Origin: an uncultured Eubacteriales bacterium
GTDB lineage: Bacteria; Bacillota; Clostridia; Lachnospirales; Lachnospiraceae
Length of the DNA: 33,444 bases
Assembly: GCA_949289145.1 (NCBI GenBank)
Contig: CASEML010000157.1
Location: 1-33,444 of the forward strand
Reading direction: 5' to 3'
A model generated the notes under the pieces. The model made no database searches, was not told the origin of the DNA, and was given only the letters and a program-made list of their open reading frames with translations. A program made the position numbers and the translations under genes. Positions 13,966 to 21,872 of the stretch are shown here, piece after piece (the stretch's first letter is position 1; each line of letters opens with the position of its first letter).

Positions 13966-15795
13966 TCAATTTCCATCGCCTATTTTATAGTGAATATATG
14001 GCGTATTGTATCCTTTATAATAAATTGTTGTAGCGTTCTGTGCAATAGGTGTTACAGTCGGTGTACCGGTTGGGGTAACCTCTGAAATGGCTGTAATCAC
14101 TCCGTTGCTGTATGTATATGTCCCTGCATTGAACGTGTAGTTTGCTCCATTACGGCTGTCCCAATTTCCATTTCCATCATTGAAACATACGGTCAAGTTG
14201 TCAGCAGTTCCCAAATCAATTGTTATTTTATGCGTATACCCGGCAACTTCATTAGCTGTCTCCATCTGCACACCCGGTACATTTGTCCAATTTCCATTGC
14301 CTATTTTATAATGAATATATGGGGTACTATAACCCTTGTAATAGATAGTGGTAGTATTTTCTGAAACAGGTGTTACGGTGGGCGCTTGGGTCGGTGTTAC
14401 AGTTAGAGTTCCAGACTCACTGATTATCCATTTTTGTGCAGTTGTTGGAACATCAGCATTTTTTATAACCGCCTGTGCACCTGGTTTATTTATGGTAATA
14501 GCACGACCACTGCTATAAGCAGTTCTAATACAATAAGTCCCATCCGCGTTTTGGGTCAATTTCCAGCTCTGAGCGTTCACATAACCGGTGGGATAACATA
14601 GTCCTACGTTATTTCCTTCTATATCCCATGCATTAGCAAGATCTATTCTCTTTGATAATATATTGACTGGAATTAATATATAACTATCTTTGTTACTATA
14701 CCGAACAAGCCACTTACAAGCCTCAGACGTCATTGTTAATGATGGTTCTGACAACTGACCTGTCAAATAATATTCTCCTGTTGCACTTTTAAAAGTAAAC
14801 TCTCCAATATTAAGCACATCACGCTTGATCAGTTTCCACATTTTAGGATACATTCCTACATATTGCACGGAACCATTACCTGTATACGGCAGCTTGCCCC
14901 CTAAAACCAGCTCATAAAACTCACAGTAATCGTAATTATTTTTCCCGGCAATATATTCTTGATATCCCGGAAATTCCTCTCCCCCTCTATAAGCATGTGT
15001 GGATGGGTACTCAATATCTAAAACTTCTCCTATATACTCAAGCTGATGCATCCATTCATGTATTGCAACAGCGGTTGCATACAGAGACGGAACTTTAGGA
15101 TCTTGTAAAGGGTATGTACCTGCAACCGGTTCCCAAAGATTAAATGTAGAATATCCCATTACATTTTCAATTCCAGCAGTTTTAAGTCCAAGTACAACAT
15201 CACTTGTTCCATACCCAGGCTTTCCTTCATTGCGAAGTCTATTTTCCTCACCTTTTGTTTGGACCGTAGTTAATACCGTATCGTACTTTCCACTTGCATT
15301 ATACTGATCTATCTCTGATTGAACTGTCTCCTGTGCAAGATACAGCCAACCGGCATTAGCATCATTTGTAAGTGTTTTTGCTGTATCCACAAAGTAAAGG
15401 TCAACTTCTATATCAATATTATGATTTGAATACTCCTCTACTACTTTTTCAAAATTAAGTACAACAGAACGAAGATACTCCTTGTCAAATTCTGTCATGC
15501 GAAAATCCAGTTGTTCATATGTAACACGGGTAAATCCAAGCCATAGTATTTTGTATTTTACCGGCTCAGACAAAGGTGTATAATCCTTCGCCTCAACTTG
15601 AGCTTTTGCCTCAGATATCAGTCGGTTGATTTCTGTTACTTTAGCCGTCATATCTAAAGCTGAATTTGTGGCTGCTACTGATGTTTCCGCCACATCTGCT
15701 ATTTGTGCTGCCACAGCACTATTGCTTATTGAAACTAATGATACCATGATACTCAAAACAAGTAATAATAGCAACGGCGTAAATTTTCTTTTCAT
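13966..15795 (-). CDS. Secreted HEXXH metalloprotease with ricin-type and CBM25 starch-binding modules (C-terminus truncated by TGA)
   Basis: The start is the ATG at 15795, after GGGAGG; an upstream ATG overlaps that site. The product is 609 residues. Domain order: signal peptide (to about residue 30); a putative catalytic domain (about 75-335) with zinc-binding HEWMHQLEY (HEXXH at 246-250) and a downstream GGEEFPGYQEY that may give a third ligand; a ricin B-type beta-trefoil (about 345-458, with IDLANAWDIEGNNVGL and QKWII); a Thr/Pro linker; one complete CBM25 (about 482-572, IYYKGYSTPYIHYKIG...WDSRNGANY); a second Thr/Pro linker; and the first ~20 residues of a second CBM25. That copy stops at TGA where the first copy has TGG (Trp). 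CBM25 binds raw starch. I infer a secreted protease that clings to starch granules or glycans. The peptidase family is not identified, and the substrate is unknown. Confidence 0.85.
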   Translation of the reverse strand: MKRKFTPLLLLLVLSIMVSLVSISNSAVAAQIADVAETSVAATNSALDMTAKVTEINRLISEAKAQVEAKDYTPLSEPVKYKILWLGFTRVTYEQLDFRMTEFDKEYLRSVVLNFEKVVEEYSNHNIDIEVDLYFVDTAKTLTNDANAGWLYLAQETVQSEIDQYNASGKYDTVLTTVQTKGEENRLRNEGKPGYGTSDVVLGLKTAGIENVMGYSTFNLWEPVAGTYPLQDPKVPSLYATAVAIHEWMHQLEYIGEVLDIEYPSTHAYRGGEEFPGYQEYIAGKNNYDYCEFYELVLGGKLPYTGNGSVQYVGMYPKMWKLIKRDVLNIGEFTFKSATGEYYLTGQLSEPSLTMTSEACKWLVRYSNKDSYILIPVNILSKRIDLANAWDIEGNNVGLCYPTGYVNAQSWKLTQNADGTYCIRTAYSSGRAITINKPGAQAVIKNADVPTTAQKWIISESGTLTVTPTQAPTVTPVSENTTTIYYKGYSTPYIHYKIGNGNWTNVPGVQMETANEVAGYTHKITIDLGTADNLTVCFNDGNGNWDSRNGANYTFNAGTYTYSNGVITAISEVTPTGTPTVTPIAQNATTIYYKGYNTPYIHYKIGDGN

Positions 15796-15961
15796 TTTTA
15801 TTCCTCCCATTGGTACTAATAATAAACGTCCGTTCCATACATTGAAACTTTTTCATTGTATCACCTTTTTTTGTCAGACAATAAAAATCAGGTATTTATT
15901 TCCATTTTCGCCAAAATGAAAACAGCAAGAATAAGGCAAAAAGGGATATTTATATATCATT

Positions 15962-15989
15962 TTGAAACTTAACTGATTTATGATACAAT
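15962..15989 (+). promoter_or_regulatory. Promoter of cbiG-cobK
   Basis: TTGAAA (15962-15967), 16-nt spacer, TACAAT (15984-15989) with an extended TG two bases upstream. The leader is only about 25 nt, too short for a cobalamin riboswitch. Confidence 0.7.
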
Positions 15990-16018
15990 GAATTCAAATA
16001 TCATTGAGGAGGTGGCTT

Positions 16019-17116
16019 ATGGAAGCAGTTATTTTTACTTTTACAGGAAATGGTGCCCGTTTGGGAGAAAAAGTAGCAGATTTTTTTTGTACACAAGAAA
16101 ACATGGAGGAAAATTCTGTTTTGGTCTATGCCATGGATAAGTTTTGTCCCATTAGCGCAGAACAATCCCTTTTGTCCCCTTATAAAAAGCCTACAGCTGA
16201 GTATGTGAAAGAATCTTTTTCTAAGGATGCGCTGATTTTCATTGGTGCCGCCGGAATTGCTGTCCGCATGATTGCACCTTTGATAAAACATAAAACAACG
16301 GATCCCTGCGTACTTGTATTAGATGAATTGGGGAAATTTGTAATCCCTATTTTATCGGGACATATGGGCGGCGGCAATGACCTTGCTTTGAGCATTTCTT
16401 CCTTTTTAGGAAGTACTCCGGTAATCACCACTGCCACCGATGTGAACTGTCTCTTTGCTGTGGACAGCTTTGCGGTAAAAAATAACTTTGTAATAGACAA
16501 CTTAACGCTTGCCAAGGAAATCTCTGCTGCATTGTTGGAGAAAAAAACAGTGGGAATTTTTTCTCAATTTGCTGTACCAAACAAGGAAAAAGAACATATC
16601 CCTTCCTGTCTGACTTGGATTTCTGACGAATCAGCTTACTCTCCTGCCTATCTGATACAGATATCTGTAAATTGCATACCAGCCACCAAAAGGGTAGAGC
16701 CTGACCATATATTACATTTAATTCCCAAAGCCATTGTACTGGGGATTGGATGCCGCCGAGGAATCCGTTGTGAACAAATTGAACAGTTAGTGTTTCCTAC
16801 CTTAGAGAAATATAACATAGATCCACGGGCCGTATTTGGAGCAGCCACCATTGATTTAAAAGCAGACGAACCGGGGCTGATAGAGTTCTGCCGCAAATAT
16901 CACTGGGATTTGATCACATATTCTGCCGAACAATTATCCCGCATACAGGGAAGTTTCACTGGCTCTGATTTTGTAAAAAGTATTACCGGCGTGGACAATG
17001 TATGTGAGCGGGCTGCTTTGGCTAGTGCCGGCACCACTAATTTATGGGTTCCAAAACATTCCTTACATGGCGTGACTATGGCGGTGGCTGTGCGGCAGCC
17101 TGAAATGAAATTTTAA
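16019..17116 (+). CDS. cbiG: Cobalt-precorrin-5A hydrolase
   Basis: Anaerobic cobalamin pathway enzyme that opens the delta-lactone of cobalt-precorrin-5A and releases acetaldehyde, giving cobalt-precorrin-5B. The 365-residue protein has the expected layout: N-terminal region with FIGAAGIAVRMIAP and SGHMGGGNDLA, a variable middle, and the C-terminal CbiG domain (GIGCRRGIRCEQI ... AAALASAG-type end). The start is the ATG at 16019, eight bases after GAGGAGG; an upstream TTG-initiated frame starts inside that site. It is followed by cobK 39 bp downstream. It belongs to the same corrin pathway as the convergent hem/cob operon, although the other cbi genes are not in this window. Confidence 0.95.
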   Translation: MEAVIFTFTGNGARLGEKVADFFCTQENMEENSVLVYAMDKFCPISAEQSLLSPYKKPTAEYVKESFSKDALIFIGAAGIAVRMIAPLIKHKTTDPCVLVLDELGKFVIPILSGHMGGGNDLALSISSFLGSTPVITTATDVNCLFAVDSFAVKNNFVIDNLTLAKEISAALLEKKTVGIFSQFAVPNKEKEHIPSCLTWISDESAYSPAYLIQISVNCIPATKRVEPDHILHLIPKAIVLGIGCRRGIRCEQIEQLVFPTLEKYNIDPRAVFGAATIDLKADEPGLIEFCRKYHWDLITYSAEQLSRIQGSFTGSDFVKSITGVDNVCERAALASAGTTNLWVPKHSLHGVTMAVAVRQPEMKF

Positions 17117-17155
17117 ATTTATCATTGCTCTTAATATAAGCAGAAAGGATCTGAC

Positions 17156-17944
17156 ATGGAATCTATTTTAATCTTTGCAGGCACCACAGAGGGGCGGGAA
17201 TTAATTGAGTTCGCACTTTCCAACACAGAATACCGGGTGTATGCCTGTGTGGCAACAGAATATGGTAAGTCACTGCTAACCAGCAGCGAGCAGTTGACAG
17301 TATCTTCTAAACCCCTGAATGTCCCAGAAATGTGTCAGTTAATGAAAAAATTCAATTTCTCACTGGTGTTAGATGCAACCCATCCCTACGCCACAGAAGT
17401 TTCTAAAAATATTAAAAAGGCCGCAGAAACCTGCAGACTTCCTTATTACCGAGTATTACGTCCTGAAAACGAATCTGGTTCTGACATAGCATTTTCTGAA
17501 TCTGACCATATAGTAAACGTAAATTCCATGGAAGATGCCGCAGCCTTTTTCCGAAATACCAGCGGCAATATTCTGGCAACTACCGGAAGCAAAGAACTGT
17601 CCGTACTCTGCAGACTTCCTGATTACAAAATACGGGTTTATCCTAGAATTCTGCCCAACCCTGATATGCTTCAGATGATTATAAGCCAAGGCTTTGCACC
17701 TCAAAATATTATCTGTATGCAAGGTCCCTTTTCTGCCGATTTAAATGCGGCGATGCTGCAGCAAATCAATGCCGCCTTCTTATTAACTAAATCTTCCGGC
17801 ACAAAAGGCGGCTTCCCGGAAAAGCTTGCCGCTGCCGCCAGACTTTCCGTCACTGCAGTGGTGATTGGACGTCCCCCTCAGACAGAAGGAATTTCCTTAG
17901 AACAGGCATACCAATTATTGCTGGCAAAGTATTTTTCGCTGTGA
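17156..17944 (+). CDS. cobK: Precorrin-6A / cobalt-precorrin-6A reductase
   Basis: NAD(P)H-dependent reduction of the corrin macrocycle at the precorrin-6A stage (CobK/CbiJ). The 262-residue product shows the family's N-terminal ILIFAGTTEGRELIEF, then VLDATHPYATEVSKNI (around residues 74-89), TTGSKEL, and TKSSGTKGGFPEKL near the C-terminus, all typical. GAAAGGA precedes the ATG at 17156. It is co-transcribed with cbiG and ends only 22 bp from the 3' end of the opposing sirC, with no terminator hairpin in between, so transcripts of the two units may overlap. Confidence 0.94.
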   Translation: MESILIFAGTTEGRELIEFALSNTEYRVYACVATEYGKSLLTSSEQLTVSSKPLNVPEMCQLMKKFNFSLVLDATHPYATEVSKNIKKAAETCRLPYYRVLRPENESGSDIAFSESDHIVNVNSMEDAAAFFRNTSGNILATTGSKELSVLCRLPDYKIRVYPRILPNPDMLQMIISQGFAPQNIICMQGPFSADLNAAMLQQINAAFLLTKSSGTKGGFPEKLAAAARLSVTAVVIGRPPQTEGISLEQAYQLLLAKYFSL

Positions 17945-17966
17945 CCGGCAGCCTGCCCTTATACTC

Positions 17967-18434
17967 TCATTCCAAATTACCAAGTCCCTTTAAAAGTTTT
18001 CGACACTGCCCAGTCAGCTTTTTGGCAAGGGAATGATTTTTTCCGCTGGCGCAGACACCTATGACTGCGCCACTTTCTTCCTCTGCGGCAATTCCCGGAA
18101 ACAGAAAATTACATTCCTCTTTACAGTCTGCCACAGACACAAATGCGCCGGAAGTTTTTGCCTCTTCCCCTGCCTGATGATTCACTGTCCGATCATTGGT
18201 ACATGCCACGAGCAGAAACACATCTTTTCCGTCTCCCTGCCGATAGCATCTGCTGTAATAGGTAATTTTATTTTCTTTTACAATATATTCCATTTCCGGA
18301 CAAATGGTTGGCGAGATTACCGTAATATCATTACAGAAATCCAAAAGTGTCCGTACTCTGCGGACAGCAATAGTTCCACCGCCAATCACAACACATTTCT
18401 TATGTTCCAACGATACAAATATAGGAAAAAACAT
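17967..18434 (-). CDS. sirC: Precorrin-2 dehydrogenase (siroheme synthase N-terminal type)
   Basis: NAD-dependent oxidation of precorrin-2 to sirohydrochlorin, the branch point to siroheme and, with cobalt insertion, anaerobic cobalamin. The 155-residue protein has a Rossmann start, FVSLEHKKCVVIGGGTIAVRRVRTLL with GGGxxAxRR, followed by NDITVISP and a VACTNDRTVN motif, then NFLFPG. It is the short, single-domain form without ferrochelatase or methyltransferase domains; the methyltransferase is supplied by the cobA-hemD fusion in the same operon. It is the last gene, 9 bp after cobT. Confidence 0.9.
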   Translation of the reverse strand: MFFPIFVSLEHKKCVVIGGGTIAVRRVRTLLDFCNDITVISPTICPEMEYIVKENKITYYSRCYRQGDGKDVFLLVACTNDRTVNHQAGEEAKTSGAFVSVADCKEECNFLFPGIAAEEESGAVIGVCASGKNHSLAKKLTGQCRKLLKGLGNLE

Positions 18435-18443
18435 CTTTTTACC

Positions 18444-19544
18444 TCACTGTTTTGAGTAATCTTCATATTGTTCAATGGCTATTTCTCCAAATATCCCCAT
18501 CCGGTTATAAACCTGAGCTGCCATGCGAATCATTGGAATAACCGTCAATGCACCGGTGCCTTCTCCAAGGCACATATCTGCTGTAACCACCGGCTCCAGT
18601 TCTAAAGCCTCCAACACCAGTGCCGCTCCCGGTTCTTTGGAAACATGGGTAGCAAACATACAGGTTCTTGCCTCTGGGCAGATTTCTGCCGCACACAGTG
18701 CAGAAACTGCCGAAATAAATCCATCAATCAGCACCGGAATCTTATAAATATATCCTCCCAAAAACAGCCCTGTGATTCCTGCCATATCATAACCGCCCAG
18801 ATTTGCCAGCACTTCTATGCCACTTCCTGTAAGCTGCTGCTTTTTGTAACGTCCTAGGGCAGTTTCCACTACTTTTCTTTTCCGCTCTATGCCCTCTTTG
18901 GAAAGTCCTGCTCCCTTTCCTGTCATCTTCTTTGGAGGCTGTTTTAAAAGAAAGGAAGCAAGAGCACTGCTGGGGGTGGTATTGCCAATACCCATTTCCC
19001 CGGTAGCAATCATATGGTATCCCATATCCTTTATCTCACCTGCCAATGAAATTCCTGTAAGCAGTGCCTGTCTGCACTGTTTCTCACTCATGGCAGCTTC
19101 TTTTGCAATATTGCCGCTGCCTCTGGCTATTTTCCGATTCAATACCACCCCTTTTTTTATTTGATTTTCCGGGTAAGGCACACAGTTAATTCCCATATCT
19201 ACCGGAAACAAATCCACTGCAACTTCCTGTGCCATAATAGCCGCGCTGGCTTTGCCAGCCACAAAGTTATCCGTAACCACTTTGGTAATTTCGTAACCGG
19301 TCTGGGTAACACCTTCTGCCACTACCCCATGATCTGCGCACATGATTACCAATGCCGCCTTCTTTGCCATTACCTGGCTGCTGTTCCCCTGAATGGCTGC
19401 CATACGGCTTATGATGGCTTCTAACTTTCCAAGACTGTACAAAGGCTTGGCAATTCTGTTCCAATGTTCTTTTGCTTCCTGCAGGACTTTCTGGGATATG
19501 GGATCTGCTTTAGCCAACATTTCTTCTATTGCTTTTTCTTCCAT
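18444..19544 (-). CDS. cobT: Nicotinate-nucleotide--dimethylbenzimidazole phosphoribosyltransferase
   Basis: It activates the lower-ligand base of cobalamin by transferring phosphoribose from nicotinate mononucleotide. The 366-residue protein has the family's AKPLYSLGKLEAIISRMAAIQG opening, VIMCADHGV, GEMGIGNTTPSSALAS, GGYDMAGITG and the C-terminal catalytic-Glu region LGEGTGA. The length is normal. It lies between hemL and sirC in the hem operon, which indicates that the organism finishes or remodels cobalamin rather than making only siroheme. The gap to hemL is 40 bp, with GGAAGGG before the ATG. Confidence 0.95.
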   Translation of the reverse strand: MEEKAIEEMLAKADPISQKVLQEAKEHWNRIAKPLYSLGKLEAIISRMAAIQGNSSQVMAKKAALVIMCADHGVVAEGVTQTGYEITKVVTDNFVAGKASAAIMAQEVAVDLFPVDMGINCVPYPENQIKKGVVLNRKIARGSGNIAKEAAMSEKQCRQALLTGISLAGEIKDMGYHMIATGEMGIGNTTPSSALASFLLKQPPKKMTGKGAGLSKEGIERKRKVVETALGRYKKQQLTGSGIEVLANLGGYDMAGITGLFLGGYIYKIPVLIDGFISAVSALCAAEICPEARTCMFATHVSKEPGAALVLEALELEPVVTADMCLGEGTGALTVIPMIRMAAQVYNRMGIFGEIAIEQYEDYSKQ

Positions 19545-19584
19545 ATACTATGCCCTTCCTATACATCTTCTCCGTCACATCTAT

Positions 19585-20880
19585 TTATGATGTTATAAAT
19601 CTTTTATTTTCTAAATATTTATGCACCAATTCCAACACTCTGTCCAGTTCCTCTTTTTTGTGTGCTGCTGACAAAAACATAGCTTCAAATTGTGCCGGTG
19701 CCAAATTTACGCCATGTCCTAACATATATTTAAAATAATCTGCATATTTATCCGTATCGGAGGTTTTGGCAGACTCATAGTCGGTTACTGGGTTCCGGGT
19801 AAAGAACAGACATCCCAGGGAACCAATGTGATTTACCTGGCAGGGCGCTCCCGCCTGTTGTACCATTTTCTTTAAACTGCCATAGAAATCATCACCCATC
19901 TGGTTTAATTTTACATAAATATCCGGATGTTCTTTTAATATAGTAAGCTGTGTAATACCCGCCGCCATTGCCACCGGATTACCGCTTAAAGTACCTGCCT
20001 GATACACCGGCCCTGCAGGTGCCACCATTTCCATAATATCACGTCTGCCCCCATAGGCTCCTACTGGCATTCCGGCACCGATAATCTTTCCAAAGGTGAG
20101 TAAATCCGGAGTAATATGAAAGTATTCGCTGGCTCCGCCGGCTGCCAAACGAAATCCAGTTATTACTTCGTCAAAAATCAGCAGGCTTCCATATTGGGTA
20201 CAAAGTTCCCGCAGTCCTTCTAGGAATCCTTTCTTTGGCAGAACCACTCCCATGTTGGCACCTACCGGCTCTACAATCACTGCCGCAATTTCTTCTCCCA
20301 TAGAGGCAAATAACTCTTTTACACCTGAAAGGTCATTGTAAACGGCACTGACCGTATCTTTTGTACAGCCTTCTGTGACTCCTGCACTGTCGGGAACACC
20401 ACTTGACATCACTCCGGAGCCAGCAGAGATCAGCATAGAATCCGAATGTCCGTGGTAACAGCCAGCAAACTTCACTATTTTTTTCCGCTTTGTATAACCT
20501 CGTGCTACACGAATGGCACTCATCACCGCTTCTGTGCCGGAATTTACCATACGAACCATTTCCACTGCCGGAACCATCTGAGTAATCAGCTTTGCCATTA
20601 CTACTTCTCTCTCTGTAGCAGCCCCAAAGCTCAATCCGTTTTGGCAGGCTTTTACAACACTGTCTAACACATCTTTCTGATTATGTCCCAATATCATAGG
20701 TCCCCAGGAACAAATAAAGTCCAGATATTTCCCTCCTTCCACGTCATACAGATAGGCTCCCTCCGCCCGTTCTATAAATTTTGGTGTTATGCCAATATTG
20801 CCGAAGGCACGCACCGGACTGTTTACGCCCCCCGGCATATATTTAACTGCTTCCTGAAACAATGCTTGTGATTTTTCCAT
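19585..20880 (-). CDS. hemL: Glutamate-1-semialdehyde 2,1-aminomutase
   Basis: Second enzyme of the C5 pathway, converting glutamate-1-semialdehyde to 5-aminolevulinate with PLP. The 431-residue product has FQEAVKYMPGGVNSPVRAF at the N-terminus, VNSGTEAVMSAIRVARG, YHGHSD, LIFDEVITGFR and the PLP lysine in TFGKIIGAGMPVG (Lys265). All key residues are intact. Its ATG overlaps the hemB stop codon as TAATG, so translation is coupled. Confidence 0.97.
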   Translation of the reverse strand: MEKSQALFQEAVKYMPGGVNSPVRAFGNIGITPKFIERAEGAYLYDVEGGKYLDFICSWGPMILGHNQKDVLDSVVKACQNGLSFGAATEREVVMAKLITQMVPAVEMVRMVNSGTEAVMSAIRVARGYTKRKKIVKFAGCYHGHSDSMLISAGSGVMSSGVPDSAGVTEGCTKDTVSAVYNDLSGVKELFASMGEEIAAVIVEPVGANMGVVLPKKGFLEGLRELCTQYGSLLIFDEVITGFRLAAGGASEYFHITPDLLTFGKIIGAGMPVGAYGGRRDIMEMVAPAGPVYQAGTLSGNPVAMAAGITQLTILKEHPDIYVKLNQMGDDFYGSLKKMVQQAGAPCQVNHIGSLGCLFFTRNPVTDYESAKTSDTDKYADYFKYMLGHGVNLAPAQFEAMFLSAAHKKEELDRVLELVHKYLENKRFITS

Positions 20881-21863
20881 TATCCAATCCTTCCTTCATC
20901 CATAAAGCCTGCCAGTTCTTCCGCAAAATAAGTAAGATAAATATCTGCTCCTGCCCTGTAAGTGCTCACCGCCATCTCACAGATAATCTTTTCTTCATCA
21001 ATATACCCTAAGCTTCCTGCCGCCTTTACCATGGCGTATTCACCGCTGACACTGTAGGCCGCCACCGGAAGATTTACCTGATCTGCCACTCTGCGAATCA
21101 CATCTAAATAGGACAGCGCCGGCTTTACCATGATAATGTCAGCTCCTTCTTCCACATCCAGCAAAGCTTCTTTGATTCCCTCTTTCACATTGTGAAAATC
21201 CATCTGATAAGACTTGCGGTCTCCAAAGGACGGAGCAGAGCCTGCCGCCTCTCTGAAGGGACCATAAAAAGAGGATGCATATTTTACTGCATAGGACATA
21301 ATTGGTGTTTCCACATATCCGTGAGCATCCAGTGTGTTTCGGATTACAGCAATTCTTCCGTCCATCATATCAGAAGGAGCCACCATGTCAGCACCTGCTT
21401 TTACATGGGACAGTGCAGTTTTTGATAACAGTTCCAAGGTAGCATCATTGTCCACATAATTTCCCTTTAACATACCGCAGTGACCGTGGGAGGTATATTC
21501 ACACATACATACATCTGTGATTACATACATCTCCGGAAAACGCTTTTTTATCTCTGCTACTGCCTGCTGAATAACTCCATGTTGGTCATAAGCACCGCTG
21601 CCACAGGAATCCTTATGCTTTGGGATTCCAAACAGCATTACACTGGTAACCCCTTTCTTTAACAATGCTTCTATTTTTTGATTCATGGAATCCATACCGT
21701 ATCGGTACTGTCCCGGCATAGCACTGATTTCTTCTTTTCCTCCCAATCCTTCCATCACAAACATCGGATAAATCAGGGAGGCTTTATCTACCCTTGTTTC
21801 TCTTACCATGCGTCTTATGGTTTCATTTGTTCTGATTCTTCTTGGCCTTTTCTGTATCTCCAT
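20880..21863 (-). CDS. hemB: Delta-aminolevulinic acid dehydratase (porphobilinogen synthase), zinc type
   Basis: It condenses two 5-aminolevulinates to porphobilinogen. The 327-residue product carries the Schiff-base lysines in YAVKYASSFYGPF (Lys194) and MVKPALSYLDVIR (Lys247). The zinc ligands are DVCMCEYTSHGHCG (Cys119, Cys121, Cys129), marking the Zn-dependent class rather than the Mg-dependent Asp-rich class. An unusual stretch SYQMDFHNVKEG replaces the common SYQMDPANxxEA. It lies 9 bp after cobA-hemD in the operon. Confidence 0.97.
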   Translation of the reverse strand: MEIQKRPRRIRTNETIRRMVRETRVDKASLIYPMFVMEGLGGKEEISAMPGQYRYGMDSMNQKIEALLKKGVTSVMLFGIPKHKDSCGSGAYDQHGVIQQAVAEIKKRFPEMYVITDVCMCEYTSHGHCGMLKGNYVDNDATLELLSKTALSHVKAGADMVAPSDMMDGRIAVIRNTLDAHGYVETPIMSYAVKYASSFYGPFREAAGSAPSFGDRKSYQMDFHNVKEGIKEALLDVEEGADIIMVKPALSYLDVIRRVADQVNLPVAAYSVSGEYAMVKAAGSLGYIDEEKIICEMAVSTYRAGADIYLTYFAEELAGFMDEGRIG

Positions 21864-21872
21864 GATTTCTCG

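Noticed and set aside
13942-13968. TGA in the CBM25 domain as a recoded Trp codon
   Set aside because: Other clear genes here, such as the ABC exporter (stop at 9253-9251), end in TGA, so a genome-wide recoding is not credible; no selenocysteine or readthrough element is visible either.
15800-16018. Cobalamin riboswitch upstream of cbiG
   Set aside because: A good promoter lies at 15962-15989, leaving a leader of about 25 nt, and no B12-box-like sequence is visible.
18505-18696. Glycine/arginine-rich small ORF inside cobT on the same strand
   Set aside because: It is a different-frame shadow of cobT and has no ribosome binding site.
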